Positions 25,696 through 35,354 are shown, numbered from the stretch's first letter. The stretch: DNA of 64,000 bases from an uncultured Clostridia bacterium (GCA_946412355.1 CAMKGX010000002.1:33233-97232); one strand, 5' to 3'. Notes: generated by a model not told the origin, from the letters alone. A program made the numbers and translations.

Positions 25696-26586
25696 GTGCG
25701 CGTGCTGACCCATATCGTCACCGCCGAAGAGGACGGTGCCAAGCTGCTGCGGCTGCTGCGGGGCACGCTGCATCTGTCCTACTCCCTGGTGCAGAGCCTG
25801 AAATGGCGCAGCGGCGCCATCCGGGTCAACGGCGAAAACGCCACCGTAGCGCGAATCGTCCGTTTTGGTGACGAAATCACCGTAAATATCACCGATAATG
25901 GTGAAATCAGCCCCCATATTGTTCCCGTTGCCGTGCCGCTGGACATCCTCTACGAGGACGAGGATTTGCTGATTCTGAACAAGCCCGCCGCCATGGCGGT
26001 CCACAGCGCCGCCGCCACGGAGGAGACCGTCACCGTGGCCGGGGCGGTGGCCCACTATCTGGGCGGCGCGCCCTTTCACCCGGTAAACCGCTTGGATAAA
26101 GGGGTTTCGGGGATCATGACGGTGGCCAAATCCGGCCACATCCACGACCGGTGCATGCGCCTTTTACACACCGAGCAATTCCGCCGGGAGTACCGGGGCA
26201 TCTGCCACGGCTGCCCCCAGCCGCCCCAGGGGGAGATTTCGCTCCCCATCGGGCGGGACGAAGCCTCCCTGTTCCGCCGGCGCATTGACCCTCACGGCCA
26301 AGAGGCCAAAACGTGCTATAAAGTGCTGAAAAGAGGGGATTTGAGCCTTCTTTTGCTCCGCCCGGTGACGGGAAGGACACACCAGCTCCGCCTCCACTGC
26401 GCCGCCCTGGGCTGCCCCCTGGCGGGGGATTGGCTCTACGGCGCCGAGGAGCCGGGGCTCATTGCCCGGCCCGCCCTCCACTCCTATGAGCTGTGGCTCC
26501 ACCACCCCCTCACCGGGGCGGAAATCCACCTCATCGCCCCTCTGCCGGAGGATATGCGGCGGCTGATTTCCCCCGATTCCCCCTGA
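25696..26586 (+). CDS. RluA-family pseudouridine synthase
   Basis: 296 residues. An S4-like N-terminal domain, then the RluA core with HPVNRLDKGVSGIM (catalytic Asp in RLDKG), RREYRGICHG and VTGRTHQLRLHCAALG. It isomerises uridine in rRNA or tRNA; the exact site cannot be told from sequence. The GTG at 25696 is chosen because AAGGAGG is 8 nt upstream; the ORF runs open for 11 more codons without a site. Confidence 0.9.
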   Translation: MRVLTHIVTAEEDGAKLLRLLRGTLHLSYSLVQSLKWRSGAIRVNGENATVARIVRFGDEITVNITDNGEISPHIVPVAVPLDILYEDEDLLILNKPAAMAVHSAAATEETVTVAGAVAHYLGGAPFHPVNRLDKGVSGIMTVAKSGHIHDRCMRLLHTEQFRREYRGICHGCPQPPQGEISLPIGRDEASLFRRRIDPHGQEAKTCYKVLKRGDLSLLLLRPVTGRTHQLRLHCAALGCPLAGDWLYGAEEPGLIARPALHSYELWLHHPLTGAEIHLIAPLPEDMRRLISPDSP

Positions 26587-26655
26587 TTTCGCCCTGTTAA
26601 ACGGAACAAATTCTGTTACTTTTCTTTTCAAAATATAACATAAGGAGGTCACAAA

Positions 26656-27522
26656 ATGAATTTATGTGACCGAAATGAGATTCAAAATCTGCTAGGTCGC
26701 CACGGCTTCCGCTTCGCCAAGTCCCTGGGGCAGAATTTCCTCATCGAGGACTGGGTGCCCCGGGACATCGCCGCCGCCTGCGGCGCGGATGAGGGCTGCG
26801 GCGTGCTGGAAATCGGCCCCGGCATCGGGCCGCTGACGGACGAGTTATGTAAACTTGCCGGGAAGGTGGCGTCGGTGGAGCTGGACGAGAGATTATACCC
26901 CGTGCTGGCGGAGACCATGGCGGGGCACCACAACTTCACCCTGATACCCGGGGACGTGATGAAGCTGGATCTGGTGAAAACGGTGGCAGAGCAGTTCCCC
27001 GGGCTGCGGGTAAAGGTGTGCGCCAACCTGCCCTACAACATCACCACACCGGTGCTGACCAAATTGGTGGAAAGCCGCCTCTTTGAGAGCCTGACGGTGC
27101 TGATACAGAAAGAGGTGGCGGAGCGGATTTGCGCCGCGCCGGGGACGGCGGAATACGGCGCCTTTTCCCTGCTGATGCAGTACTACACGGAGCCAAAGCT
27201 GTGCTTCACCGTACCCAACACCTGCTTCATGCCGTCGCCCAAGGTGACCTCGGCGGTGATCCACTGCCCGTTGCGGGAGAAGCCACCGGTGGAGGTGCCC
27301 AGCGAGGCGGCCTTCTGGCGGGCGGTGCGTGCCGGGTTTGCGCTGCGGCGAAAGACGCTGGTGAACAGCCTGCAAACCGCCTACCAGCTCCCCAAGGAGC
27401 AACTGACGGAGATCGTGACCGCCTGCGGCTTCGACCCCGCCGTCCGCGGCGAACGGCTGGGGCTTGATGATTACGCCGCCCTGACCTGGGCGCTGTGGCG
27501 GGCCGAGGAAGGAAACGGTTGA
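26656..27522 (+). CDS. rsmA: 16S rRNA (adenine1518/1519-N6)-dimethyltransferase
   Basis: 288 residues. SAM motif I EIGPGIGPLT and the catalytic motif NLPYNITTPV are both present, and the N-terminal KSLGQNFLIE is the KsgA start. It dimethylates two adjacent adenines near the 16S 3' end during 30S maturation. AAGGAGG precedes the ATG. Confidence 0.96.
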   Translation: MNLCDRNEIQNLLGRHGFRFAKSLGQNFLIEDWVPRDIAAACGADEGCGVLEIGPGIGPLTDELCKLAGKVASVELDERLYPVLAETMAGHHNFTLIPGDVMKLDLVKTVAEQFPGLRVKVCANLPYNITTPVLTKLVESRLFESLTVLIQKEVAERICAAPGTAEYGAFSLLMQYYTEPKLCFTVPNTCFMPSPKVTSAVIHCPLREKPPVEVPSEAAFWRAVRAGFALRRKTLVNSLQTAYQLPKEQLTEIVTACGFDPAVRGERLGLDDYAALTWALWRAEEGNG

Positions 27523-27631
27523 CGAACGGCGGAAAATTGCATACAATAGCGGGGCGTGGAATCAACAGGATTTCACGCCCCCCACTTTAACAGAAAACGG
27601 AAACCTATGGAACGGAAAGGAGGCGGCATTT

Positions 27632-29467
27632 ATGACGTCCCCCAAAAAAGAGAGCAAGACCAGGCACAATAGCCGCCTCCTGCTGCAATTCCTGCGGGGC
27701 AGCAAGGCCCTGTTCGGCCTGAGCATCTGCTGCTCGGCGCTGACCACCCTGGTGGACATGATGACGCCCCAGGTGGTGCGCCTCACCATCGACAACGCCA
27801 TCGGCGGCAAGGCGTCCCAGTTCCCGGCGTGGGTGGATGAGCTGGTGGCCCGCCTTGGCGGCTACGGCTACCTGGGCAGCCATCTGTGGATTCCCGCAGC
27901 GGCGGTGGCGGCCCTGGGGGTGGTGCGGGTGTGCGCCCAGTTCGGCAACACCATGCTCAACTCCAGCGGCTCGGAGACCCTGGTGAAGACCATGCGGGAC
28001 ACCCTCTACGACCACATCGCCCATCTGCCCTACGCCTGGCACATGAAAAACAGCACCGGCGACATCATCCAGCGCTGCACCACCGACGTGGACCGGATGC
28101 GCACCTTTGTGGCCGAGCAGCTCACCTCCGTGCTGCGGATTGCCATACTGGTGGCCATGTCGCTGTACTTCATGTTCTCCATGAACACTGCCCTGGCCCT
28201 GGCGGCCACGCTGCCCATCCCGGTGATACTGGCTTACTCAGTGCTGTTCCGCAAGGAGATGCACCAGGGCTTTACGGCGTGCGACGAGAACGAGGGCAAG
28301 GTGTCCAACATCGTGCAGGAAAACCTCACCGGCGTGCGGGTGGTGCGGGCCTTTGCCCACGAGCGGCAGGAGCGGGAGAAATTTGAGGCGGCCAACCGCC
28401 ACTACACCTCCCTGTGGGTCCACATGGGCCACGTGATCGGCCGGTTCTTCGCCGTGCAGGACGTGCTGTGCGGGTTGCAGATTCTGCTGGTGACGGTATA
28501 CGGCGCGGTGCTGGCGGTGCGGGGCCACCTCTCCGCCGGAGAATACGTGGCCTTTATCTCCTACAACGGCATGCTGTCCTTCCCCATCCGGCGGCTGGGG
28601 CGGATGCTGTCGGAGATGGCAAAGGCCGGGGCCTCTCTGGAACGATTGGTGTACATTATGGACGCGCCGGTGGAGCAGGACGCACCCACGGCCCACGAGG
28701 CCGACATGACCGGGGACATACGGTTTGAAAACGTGCATTTCGCCTACGAGGAGGGCCATGAGGTATTGCGGGGCATCGACCTGACCATTCCCCACGGCAC
28801 CACCCTGGGCATTTTGGGCAGCACCGGCTCCGGCAAGAGCACCATGATGCTGCTGCTGGACAAGCTGTACGACCTGCCCCAAGAGGGCGGGCGCATCACC
28901 ATCGGCGGCGTGGACATCCGGGAAATCAAGACCGACTATCTGCGGCGGAACATCGCCATGGTGCTGCAGGAGCCCTATCTTTTCAGCCGCTCCATCGCCG
29001 ACAACATCGCCATGGGCCAGGCCGGGGCCACCCGGGCGGACGTGGAGAAAGCCTCTGCCGCCGCCTGTCTCACCGAGGCCATTGAGGGCTTCAATGACGG
29101 GTACGATACCTTTGTGGGCGAGCGGGGCGTGACCCTCTCCGGCGGCCAGAAGCAGCGCGCTGCCATTGCAAGGGCGCTGCTGCGCGACGCGCCCATCCTC
29201 ATCTTTGACGACTCTCTCTCCGCCGTGGACACCCAGACCGACGCCAAAATCCGTTCCTCCATCGAGGCGCGGTTCGGCACGGCCACGGTGATCCTCATCT
29301 CTCACCGGATCACCACCCTGTCCCGGGCGGACCAGGTGATCGTGCTGGACGGCGGGCGGATCACGGAGCGGGGCACCCCGGAGGCGCTGAAAACCGCCGG
29401 CGGCGTGTACCAGCAGATTTATGAGATTCAGCTGGGTACGGAAGGGGGTGCGGACAGTGAAGCGTGA
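27632..29467 (+). CDS. ABC exporter half-transporter, catalytic-site-degenerate NBD
   Basis: 611 residues: six membrane helices in the first about 330, then the ATPase with Walker A GSTGSGKST, intact signature LSGGQKQ and Walker B ILIFDDSLSAVD, in which Asp replaces the catalytic Glu. It overlaps by 11 nt with the next half-transporter, which has the complementary defect. Together they match heterodimeric exporters such as BmrCD, LmrCD and TmrAB. Likely cargo is drugs or lipids, but the sequence does not say. Confidence 0.92.
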   Translation: MTSPKKESKTRHNSRLLLQFLRGSKALFGLSICCSALTTLVDMMTPQVVRLTIDNAIGGKASQFPAWVDELVARLGGYGYLGSHLWIPAAAVAALGVVRVCAQFGNTMLNSSGSETLVKTMRDTLYDHIAHLPYAWHMKNSTGDIIQRCTTDVDRMRTFVAEQLTSVLRIAILVAMSLYFMFSMNTALALAATLPIPVILAYSVLFRKEMHQGFTACDENEGKVSNIVQENLTGVRVVRAFAHERQEREKFEAANRHYTSLWVHMGHVIGRFFAVQDVLCGLQILLVTVYGAVLAVRGHLSAGEYVAFISYNGMLSFPIRRLGRMLSEMAKAGASLERLVYIMDAPVEQDAPTAHEADMTGDIRFENVHFAYEEGHEVLRGIDLTIPHGTTLGILGSTGSGKSTMMLLLDKLYDLPQEGGRITIGGVDIREIKTDYLRRNIAMVLQEPYLFSRSIADNIAMGQAGATRADVEKASAAACLTEAIEGFNDGYDTFVGERGVTLSGGQKQRAAIARALLRDAPILIFDDSLSAVDTQTDAKIRSSIEARFGTATVILISHRITTLSRADQVIVLDGGRITERGTPEALKTAGGVYQQIYEIQLGTEGGADSEA

Positions 29468-31280
29468 CGAGAAGAAAGAGCGGGTGGCGCTGCCGCTGTT
29501 CGGTATCCCCCGCATCCTCCCCTTTGCCAGGCCCTATAAGCGGAACTTTTTGGGGCTGGTGGCGGCCCAGCTATTGTGCAGCGTCAGCGACGTGATACGG
29601 CCGGTGCTGCAAAAGTACGCGTTGGACCACTTCGTGCAGCAGGGCACGTTGCAGGGCATCGGCCTCTTCGCCGCGGTGTACGCGGCGCTGATTGTGGTGA
29701 CGGCGGTCATCAGCTACTACGGCGTGCGGGGCTGCCTGGCTACCGAGGTGCAGATGGACCGGGACATGCGGAACAAGGCCTTTGCCCACCTGCAAAAGCT
29801 GTCCTTTGACTACTACAACCAGAACAGCGTGGGCTACATCCACGCCCGGGTGATGAGCGACACCAGCCGCATCGGGGAGCTGTTTACCTGGCAGCTCTTT
29901 GACGGCACCTATTTCGCTCTGTTCGTCATCGGGGCGGCGGTGGTGATGCTGGGCATCAACGTGAAGCTGACGGGGCTGGTGTTTCTGGTGGTGCCGGTGA
30001 TTGTGGTGCTGTTCTCCTTCTTCCAGGGGCGGCTTTTCACGCTGCACCATGAGATACGGGAGAGCAATTCACGGATTACCGGCAACTTCAACGAGGGCAT
30101 CACCGGGGCGAAAACCATCAAATCCCTGGCGGTGGAGGAAAAAACGGGAGAGGAATTCCGCCGGGAGACCGCCGGGATGAAGCGGACGGTGCTGCGCTCG
30201 GCCCGGACCTACGGCGCTTTTTCCATGATCACCAACCTGGCCTCCTCCTGCGCCCTGGCGCTGGTGCTGTGGCAGGGCGGGATTCTGGCCGCCGACCAGG
30301 TGGGCACCTTCGCCCTGTTCATGAGCTACGCACAGGACCTGATGGAGCCGGTGCGGTGGCTGGTGGAGGTGCTGGCGCTGCTGGTGCAGGCCCAGGTGAA
30401 CATCGAGCGGTTTACCGATTTGCTGGCCCTGAAGCCCACCGTGCAGGACACGGCGGAGGTGGAGGCAAAGTACGGCGACTGCTTTGCCCCCAAGCGGGAG
30501 AACTGGGAGCCCATCCGGGGCGACATCCAGTTCGACCACGTGGATTTCAAATACCCCGACGGGGACGAATACGTGCTGGAGGACTTCAACCTATCCATCC
30601 CCTTTGGCACCAACGTGGCTATCGTGGGAGAGACGGGGGCGGGCAAGTCCACCCTGGCCAGCCTGATCTGCCGGTTTTATGAGCCCACGCGGGGCCGGGT
30701 GCTGATCGACGGGCGGGACGCCCGGGAGCGGTCACAGCTATGGCTGCACTCGGCCCTGGGCTACGTGCTGCAGGCGCCTCACCTGTTCTCCGGCACCATA
30801 CGGGAAAACCTGGTGTACGGCAGGCCCGACGCCACAGAGGAGGAGATACAGCGGGCCATCCACCTGGTGTCGCTGGAGAGCACCCTCCAAAAGCTGGAAA
30901 AGGGGCTGGACACCGACGTGGGCGAGGGCGGCGACCTGCTTTCCACCGGGGAAAAGCAGCTGATCTCCTTCGCCCGGGCCATTCTGGCCGACCCGAAAAT
31001 CGTGGTGCTGGACGAGGCCACCGCCTCCGTGGACACGCTGACGGAGCAGCGGATCCAGGCCGCCATCGACACGGTGATCCGTGGGCGGACGTCCATCGTG
31101 ATCGCCCACCGACTGTCCACCGTGAAGGACGCAGACGTGATATTGGTGGTGCGCCACGGCAAAATCGTGGAGCAGGGGCGGCATGAGGAATTGCTGGCCC
31201 GGCGGGGGTATTATTACCAGCTGTGGACGCGGCAGTATGAGGACGCCGCCATCAGCCGGGTGTGGCAGGCGGCCAAGTGA
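29457..31280 (+). CDS. ABC exporter half-transporter, partner
   Basis: 607 residues from a GTG preceded by GGGGGTG. Six membrane helices, then Walker A GETGAGKST, a degenerate signature LSTGEKQ and a canonical Walker B VVLDEATASVD with catalytic Glu. Its weakened signature and its partner's Asp at Walker B fall in the same composite ATP site, leaving one competent site, as in known heterodimers. Confidence 0.92.
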   Translation: MKRDEKKERVALPLFGIPRILPFARPYKRNFLGLVAAQLLCSVSDVIRPVLQKYALDHFVQQGTLQGIGLFAAVYAALIVVTAVISYYGVRGCLATEVQMDRDMRNKAFAHLQKLSFDYYNQNSVGYIHARVMSDTSRIGELFTWQLFDGTYFALFVIGAAVVMLGINVKLTGLVFLVVPVIVVLFSFFQGRLFTLHHEIRESNSRITGNFNEGITGAKTIKSLAVEEKTGEEFRRETAGMKRTVLRSARTYGAFSMITNLASSCALALVLWQGGILAADQVGTFALFMSYAQDLMEPVRWLVEVLALLVQAQVNIERFTDLLALKPTVQDTAEVEAKYGDCFAPKRENWEPIRGDIQFDHVDFKYPDGDEYVLEDFNLSIPFGTNVAIVGETGAGKSTLASLICRFYEPTRGRVLIDGRDARERSQLWLHSALGYVLQAPHLFSGTIRENLVYGRPDATEEEIQRAIHLVSLESTLQKLEKGLDTDVGEGGDLLSTGEKQLISFARAILADPKIVVLDEATASVDTLTEQRIQAAIDTVIRGRTSIVIAHRLSTVKDADVILVVRHGKIVEQGRHEELLARRGYYYQLWTRQYEDAAISRVWQAAK

Positions 31281-31297
31281 ATTATCTGTGAAAATGC

Positions 31298-31349
31298 AAA
31301 AACCGATTGGGAGCGGCCGGGGAAAACGGCGGTTCCCAATCGGTTTTTT
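31298..31349 (+). terminator. Terminator after ABC exporter
   Basis: 15-bp stem (31298-31312 with 31334-31348) and six T, 17 nt after the stop. Confidence 0.85.
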
Positions 31350-31380
31350 GTGGGGTTCACACGGTAAGCTGGCGGAGAAT

Positions 31381-31842
31381 CGCCCCCTCATCCGTCAGCT
31401 TCGCTGACACCTTCCCCCCTTGGGGGAAGGCGGGGGCGGTTTTGTGCCCGGTTGCCGTTCAACCGTTCGTGGCGGTTATCGTTACCGGGATGGCGGGACA
31501 CATAGGTCCCGCCCTACGGACGGTTATCGAATCCGGTTACCATTCAACCATTCGGGGCGGAGGTCGGTGGCAGGGTTGGGGCGGCGCGCCGAGTCGTCGC
31601 GCCCTACGGACGGTTGTCGAAACCGGTTGCCATGCAACCGAGGTCTGGGGGTGTCGGCGGCGGGTTGGGCGGAGCAGCGCCAGCGACACCCCGCGAAGAA
31701 TGAGCGGCTGGTGGAGCCAGTGCCCTTGGGGCAAGCCCCGCCCCTACGGAGGGGCTGCGTTTTTTCACAGGTTTTGCGTTGTCGCCCCCTCATCCGTCAC
31801 GGCCGGAGGCCGTGACACCTTCCCCCCAGGGGGAAGGCGGGG
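31381..31842. repeat. Hairpin-repeat island between ABC exporter and yqeC
   Basis: Holds two double-hairpin elements (31381-31434 and 31783-31842), a REP (31492-31517), a GCGCGCC...GGCGCGCC-type CTAC-footed hairpin near 31588-31612 and a long CTAC-footed element near 31675-31750. No gene is credible here. Confidence 0.85.
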
Positions 31843-31846
31843 TGAT

Positions 31847-32515
31847 TCAGCGGATGCGCTGCCAGGTGCCTTGGCGGAGGGAGCCGGAGGTGGTGGGGAG
31901 GTTTGCCGCTTTTGCAAAGTCCTTGACCATAAAGGCGGCGGAAAAGCGGGGCAGGGCGTCGGTCTGGTTGACGAACACCCGTTGGGCGAAGCCCTCGGCG
32001 GCGATGACGGCGGCGGTGTGCTCCGGCGTGGCCCTGGTGAGGGGGCCCACCCCTGCCAGGGCGGCGAACTGCTCGCTGCGGTGGGCGGCGGCCACGATGG
32101 GCTGGCCCCAGCCGGAGGCGCCCACCACGCAGATCACGTTATTGGCGCCATCGGGGATCACCGGCTCATGGGGCAAATGGGCCTTCAGGGGCAGGCCGTG
32201 GGCGCCGTCGGCCTCCACCAGCACGAAGTCCGCCATGGCCTGCCAGCCGTCGAAGGCGGGGGCCGTCCATTTGCCGTTTTCGGCGGGGGTGCCGGCGCAG
32301 GCCGCCCCCTTTTCCCGAAGGGCTTTTTCACATGCCTCCGCCGTGGTGGCCAGAGGGAACTGCTCCGGGGGATAGATGTGGGTGGTGGTGGCCAGCAGCA
32401 CGGTGCCCTGGCGGCGCAGCTCGCTGCACAGGTGGTACATGAGAGACGTTTTGCCGCCGCTGCCGATGAGGGCGGTGACGCCGGGGGTGACGGACAGCAA
32501 TTCAAATAGTTTCAT
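31847..32515 (-). CDS. yqeC: YqeC, selenium-dependent hydroxylase accessory protein
   Basis: 222 residues. The N-terminal P-loop ALIGSGGKTSLMYHL, LLATTTHIYPPE and the central VLVEADGAHGLPLKAH are diagnostic of YqeC, found with selenium-dependent molybdenum hydroxylases (xanthine dehydrogenase/purine hydroxylase). Its role is thought to be cofactor maturation. Its presence 6 kb from the purine-type locus implies that the organism has such a hydroxylase, though none is in the window. The ATG at 32515 has GGGAGG 8 nt upstream. Confidence 0.9.
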   Translation of the reverse strand: MKLFELLSVTPGVTALIGSGGKTSLMYHLCSELRRQGTVLLATTTHIYPPEQFPLATTAEACEKALREKGAACAGTPAENGKWTAPAFDGWQAMADFVLVEADGAHGLPLKAHLPHEPVIPDGANNVICVVGASGWGQPIVAAAHRSEQFAALAGVGPLTRATPEHTAAVIAAEGFAQRVFVNQTDALPRFSAAFMVKDFAKAANLPTTSGSLRQGTWQRIR

Positions 32516-32561
32516 TTCGGTGGCCTCCCGGGCATAAAATGAGGGATGCATCCTGTGATGG

Positions 32562-32590
32562 AGTATACCACAGCGGGGGCGATTTGACAA
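32562..32590 (-). promoter_or_regulatory. yqeC promoter
   Basis: Minus strand TTGTCA (32585-32590), 17 nt, TATACT (32562-32567). Its -35 box occupies almost the same bases as the -35 of the divergent 3D-protein gene. Confidence 0.8.
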
Positions 32591-32612
32591 ACGGTGACGA
32601 AAGTGATATAAT
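32584..32612 (+). promoter_or_regulatory. Promoter of G5/3D-domain protein gene
   Basis: TTGACA (32584-32589), 17 nt, TATAAT (32607-32612). The -35 overlaps that of yqeC, so the two promoters should compete for polymerase. Confidence 0.87.
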
Positions 32613-32672
32613 TCGGCCTACATTTGCGTAAAAAGGAAAGGATTCGGCCCCGATGGAGGGCTGATAACGGTT

Positions 32673-34010
32673 ATGAAAGATCCATTGACACAATATGCGC
32701 TGCTTGCGCCGGTGCCCCGGGAGACCGTGGGCCAGGCGGTGCGGGCGCTGCCCCAGTACCAGGCTGTGGCGTGGCTGCTGGGCGTGCTGGGCAGCTGGTA
32801 CGGCGCGCTGGCCGCGATGCTGCGGCGGTGGCTGTGCCGGCTGGACATCCGGCTGGCGCTGTGGGCGGATACGCTGTGGGCGCGGTTTTGCGCCACATCC
32901 TTTGCCCGGGCGGCGGCTGACAGGGCCCATCGGTTCGGAAAGGCTGTGTGGGAGCTGCCCCAGTATCAATTTCTGCGGCGGACCCATTTCTATTTCAACC
33001 GCCACAGCCTGGTGCGGCTGACATTCTACTGCGCGGTGGCATCGCTGGTGGCGCTGCCGCTGTGCGTGGCCTACGCCCAGCCCGCCCGGGCCGAGCAGGT
33101 CTACCTGCTGGTGGACGAGGACGGCCCCCGGGTTATCGTGAACTACCCCACCTGGGAGGAGGACACCCCCATGCTGCGCATCAGCCCCGAGGACACGGGG
33201 GACGCACAGCTGATTCTCCAGGAGGGGCTGATGGTGACCGTGCGCCACGGCGAGGAGGTCATCACCGTGGAGAGCTGGAAGGAAACGGTGGACAATCTGC
33301 TGCGGCGGCTGGAAATTACGCCTACGGCCCAGGAGATGATCGCCATCAACATCACCGGCGACGCGCCCCTGATTCACATCAGCGACGAGCTGCGCTATGA
33401 GCGCACGGAGCGCACCGTGTCGCCCTACAAGACCGTCAGCTATGCCAACTACACGCTTCCGGCGGGGGAATACGAGATTGTACAGAAAGGCGAGCCGGGG
33501 TACGTCACCGACACCTATGAGGACATCTACCGCATGGGACGGCTGGTGCACAGCCTGCTGGTGGACCGGCAGGACGACTCCGCCGTGACCCAGATCGTGG
33601 AGTATGGCAAGCTGGTGTACAGCCAGCCCAACGAGGCCAGAGCCGTGTCTGCCCATCCCTTTGCCGACGGCAGCGGCGGGTACCTGGTGTTTGACGACGG
33701 GCACAGCATGATCTACACCCAGGAGGTCATCAACAACGCCACCGCCTACTACGGCGGCACGTCTACCGCCACCGGCCACGCCGTGGGCAAGGGCGTGATG
33801 GCGGTGGACCCCAAGGTATATTCCTACGGCACCACCATGTACGTGGGCAAGGCGGGCAACTCCGGCCTGGTGTACGGCACCGCCACCGCCTATGACTGCG
33901 GCGGCGCGGTGAAGGGCAACATCATCGACGTGTGGTACCCCACCTATGCAGACTGCGCCCGGTGGGGACGGCGAAACGTGACGTGCTATATTCTGAAGAC
34001 GTCGCCCTGA
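32673..34010 (+). CDS. G5/3D-domain cell-wall protein (YabE-like)
   Basis: 445 residues. A basic, Trp-rich 110-residue cytoplasmic N-terminus of unknown function is followed by one membrane segment (about 115-136), a YabE-like region at 140-245, a G5-like segment (about 245-320) and a C-terminal 3D domain with its three aspartates Asp379 (VDPKVYSYGTTMYV), Asp408 (AYDCGGAVKG) and Asp419 (NIIDVWYP). 3D proteins act on peptidoglycan, related to MltA/Rpf folds. The long cytoplasmic N-terminus is unusual for YabE. The nearest purine-rich ribosome element, GGAGGG, is 12 nt upstream. Confidence 0.82.
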   Translation: MKDPLTQYALLAPVPRETVGQAVRALPQYQAVAWLLGVLGSWYGALAAMLRRWLCRLDIRLALWADTLWARFCATSFARAAADRAHRFGKAVWELPQYQFLRRTHFYFNRHSLVRLTFYCAVASLVALPLCVAYAQPARAEQVYLLVDEDGPRVIVNYPTWEEDTPMLRISPEDTGDAQLILQEGLMVTVRHGEEVITVESWKETVDNLLRRLEITPTAQEMIAINITGDAPLIHISDELRYERTERTVSPYKTVSYANYTLPAGEYEIVQKGEPGYVTDTYEDIYRMGRLVHSLLVDRQDDSAVTQIVEYGKLVYSQPNEARAVSAHPFADGSGGYLVFDDGHSMIYTQEVINNATAYYGGTSTATGHAVGKGVMAVDPKVYSYGTTMYVGKAGNSGLVYGTATAYDCGGAVKGNIIDVWYPTYADCARWGRRNVTCYILKTSP

Positions 34011-34030
34011 TTATTGCATGGCAAATGCGG

Positions 34031-34058
34031 AAACGCCGCCTCTTTCGAGGCGGCGTTT
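34031..34058. terminator. Bidirectional terminator between convergent genes
   Basis: 12-bp stem AAACGCCGCCTC / GAGGCGGCGTTT with a TTTC loop and a T run to the right. It serves the 3D gene and probably the dus gene from the other side. Confidence 0.85.
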
Positions 34059-34060
34059 TT

Positions 34061-34978
34061 TTATTCGTCGGTGAGGGGGCAGCCGTCCAGGATGGCGTGG
34101 GCGGCGGGGAGATAGTCGGCGGGGGATTTGGCCTTGCGGATGGCCTTGAGGGGGCGGTCGGCGTCACGGTAGCGTGCGGAGAGATAGTTCCACAGCTCCC
34201 GCAGGCGGCCTACGGCGGCGGGGCCCATCCAGGCGGCGTAGCCGTCGTAGAGGGCGTCGTGAAACTGCCGCAACTCTTGGCGGGTGGCGGGGTGGCCGCC
34301 CCGGATGCGGCGGAAAAGGGCCGGGTCGGCGGCCAGCCCCCGGCCCACCATCACCGGGCAGCCCCAGGTGAGGGCGGGGTCGGCGGGGGTGGTGACGTCG
34401 CCGTTATACACCAGGGGGAGGCGGGTGGCCCGGAGGGTGGCGAGGAACACGTCGCGGTGGGCGGCGCCGGTATAGAATTCCTTTTGGACCCGGGGGTGGA
34501 CGGTGAGCTGGTGGAGGGGGTATTTTTCATACACCGCCAGCAGGGCGGGCCACTCGGCGGCGTCATAGCGGCCGATGCGTGTCTTGACGGAGATGGCCAT
34601 ATGGGGCAGGGCGGCGAAGATTTCCGCCAGCACCCCGTCCAGCTCCCGGGGGTCGGTGAGAAGGCCGGCGCCCTTATGCTTGGCCACCACCGTGCCGCTG
34701 GGGCAGCCCAGGTTGAAGTCCACCTGGCGAAAGCCCATTTTCTCCAGCTCACGGGCGGCCCAGATGAAGTATTCCGGGCGGTTGGTCAGCAGCTGGGGCA
34801 CCAAATCCGGCTCGCCGGTGGTGATCTCCCGCAGCTCCTTGGGCTGGAAGGACAAATTGGCGTTGGGGGAGAGAAAGGGGGTGTAGTAGCGGTCCGCGCC
34901 GCCGAAGATGCGGCGGTGGGCGGCGCGCCAGACGGCGGTGGTGATGCCCTCCAAGGGGGCGGCGTAGAGCTCAATCAT
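34061..34978 (-). CDS. tRNA-dihydrouridine synthase
   Basis: 305 residues. FMN barrel with AAPLEGITT at the N-terminus, catalytic Cys92 in FNLGCPSGTV, SVKTRIG, HPRVQKEFYTG, YNGDVTT and the GRGLAADPALF phosphate-binding end. It reduces uridines in tRNA D-loops using flavin. DusA/B/C subtype cannot be assigned. It overlaps the upstream GIY-YIG gene by 8 nt (ATGATTGA). Confidence 0.93.
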   Translation of the reverse strand: MIELYAAPLEGITTAVWRAAHRRIFGGADRYYTPFLSPNANLSFQPKELREITTGEPDLVPQLLTNRPEYFIWAARELEKMGFRQVDFNLGCPSGTVVAKHKGAGLLTDPRELDGVLAEIFAALPHMAISVKTRIGRYDAAEWPALLAVYEKYPLHQLTVHPRVQKEFYTGAAHRDVFLATLRATRLPLVYNGDVTTPADPALTWGCPVMVGRGLAADPALFRRIRGGHPATRQELRQFHDALYDGYAAWMGPAAVGRLRELWNYLSARYRDADRPLKAIRKAKSPADYLPAAHAILDGCPLTDE

Positions 34979-35309
34979 GGAAACGGCCCTCCAGGCAGTC
35001 CGCCAGCGTGACGCCGGGGACGGATCGATAGTCCTCGTGGGGCAGGTTTGCAAAGGGAAGGGCGTCGGGGTGGGCGATGAGGGATTCTTTTTCCCGGCGG
35101 CGAAGGCGTTTTTTGATGGCGTATTCCAGGCGGCGGGCGGCAGTCTCGTGGGCGCAGCGCCACAGGGCCGCCAGAGCCAGGGGCGGGTGCGCATGGGTAT
35201 AGCGGCCGCCCTTGCCGGCGGCGTGGGCGCGCATACGGTGGCAAAGGTCGTTGGTGAGGCCGGTGTAGTAGCCGCCGCCACGGCAGAGAATCATATAGAC
35301 GTAGTACAT
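34971..35309 (-). CDS. GIY-YIG endonuclease-domain protein (YhbQ/UPF0213-like)
   Basis: 112 residues. YYVYMILCRGGGYYTGLTN carries the GIY-YIG-type core (YVY and YYTG), then CHRMRAHAAGKGGRYTHAHPP and a helix with the catalytic Glu (RRLEYAIKKRLRR). Stand-alone YhbQ-like proteins act in DNA repair. The ATG at 35309 has GAGGG upstream and gives the family start. It is translationally coupled to dus. Confidence 0.88.
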   Translation of the reverse strand: MYYVYMILCRGGGYYTGLTNDLCHRMRAHAAGKGGRYTHAHPPLALAALWRCAHETAARRLEYAIKKRLRRREKESLIAHPDALPFANLPHEDYRSVPGVTLADCLEGRFHD

Positions 35310-35354
35310 AGGGCCCTCTTTTGGATGGTTTTTCCCCAGTATAGCGGTTTTTTC

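Noticed and set aside
31420..31815. Arg/Pro-rich frames in the repeat island
   Set aside because: Composed of translated hairpin repeats, no start signal; the same pseudo-peptides recur wherever the repeats occur.
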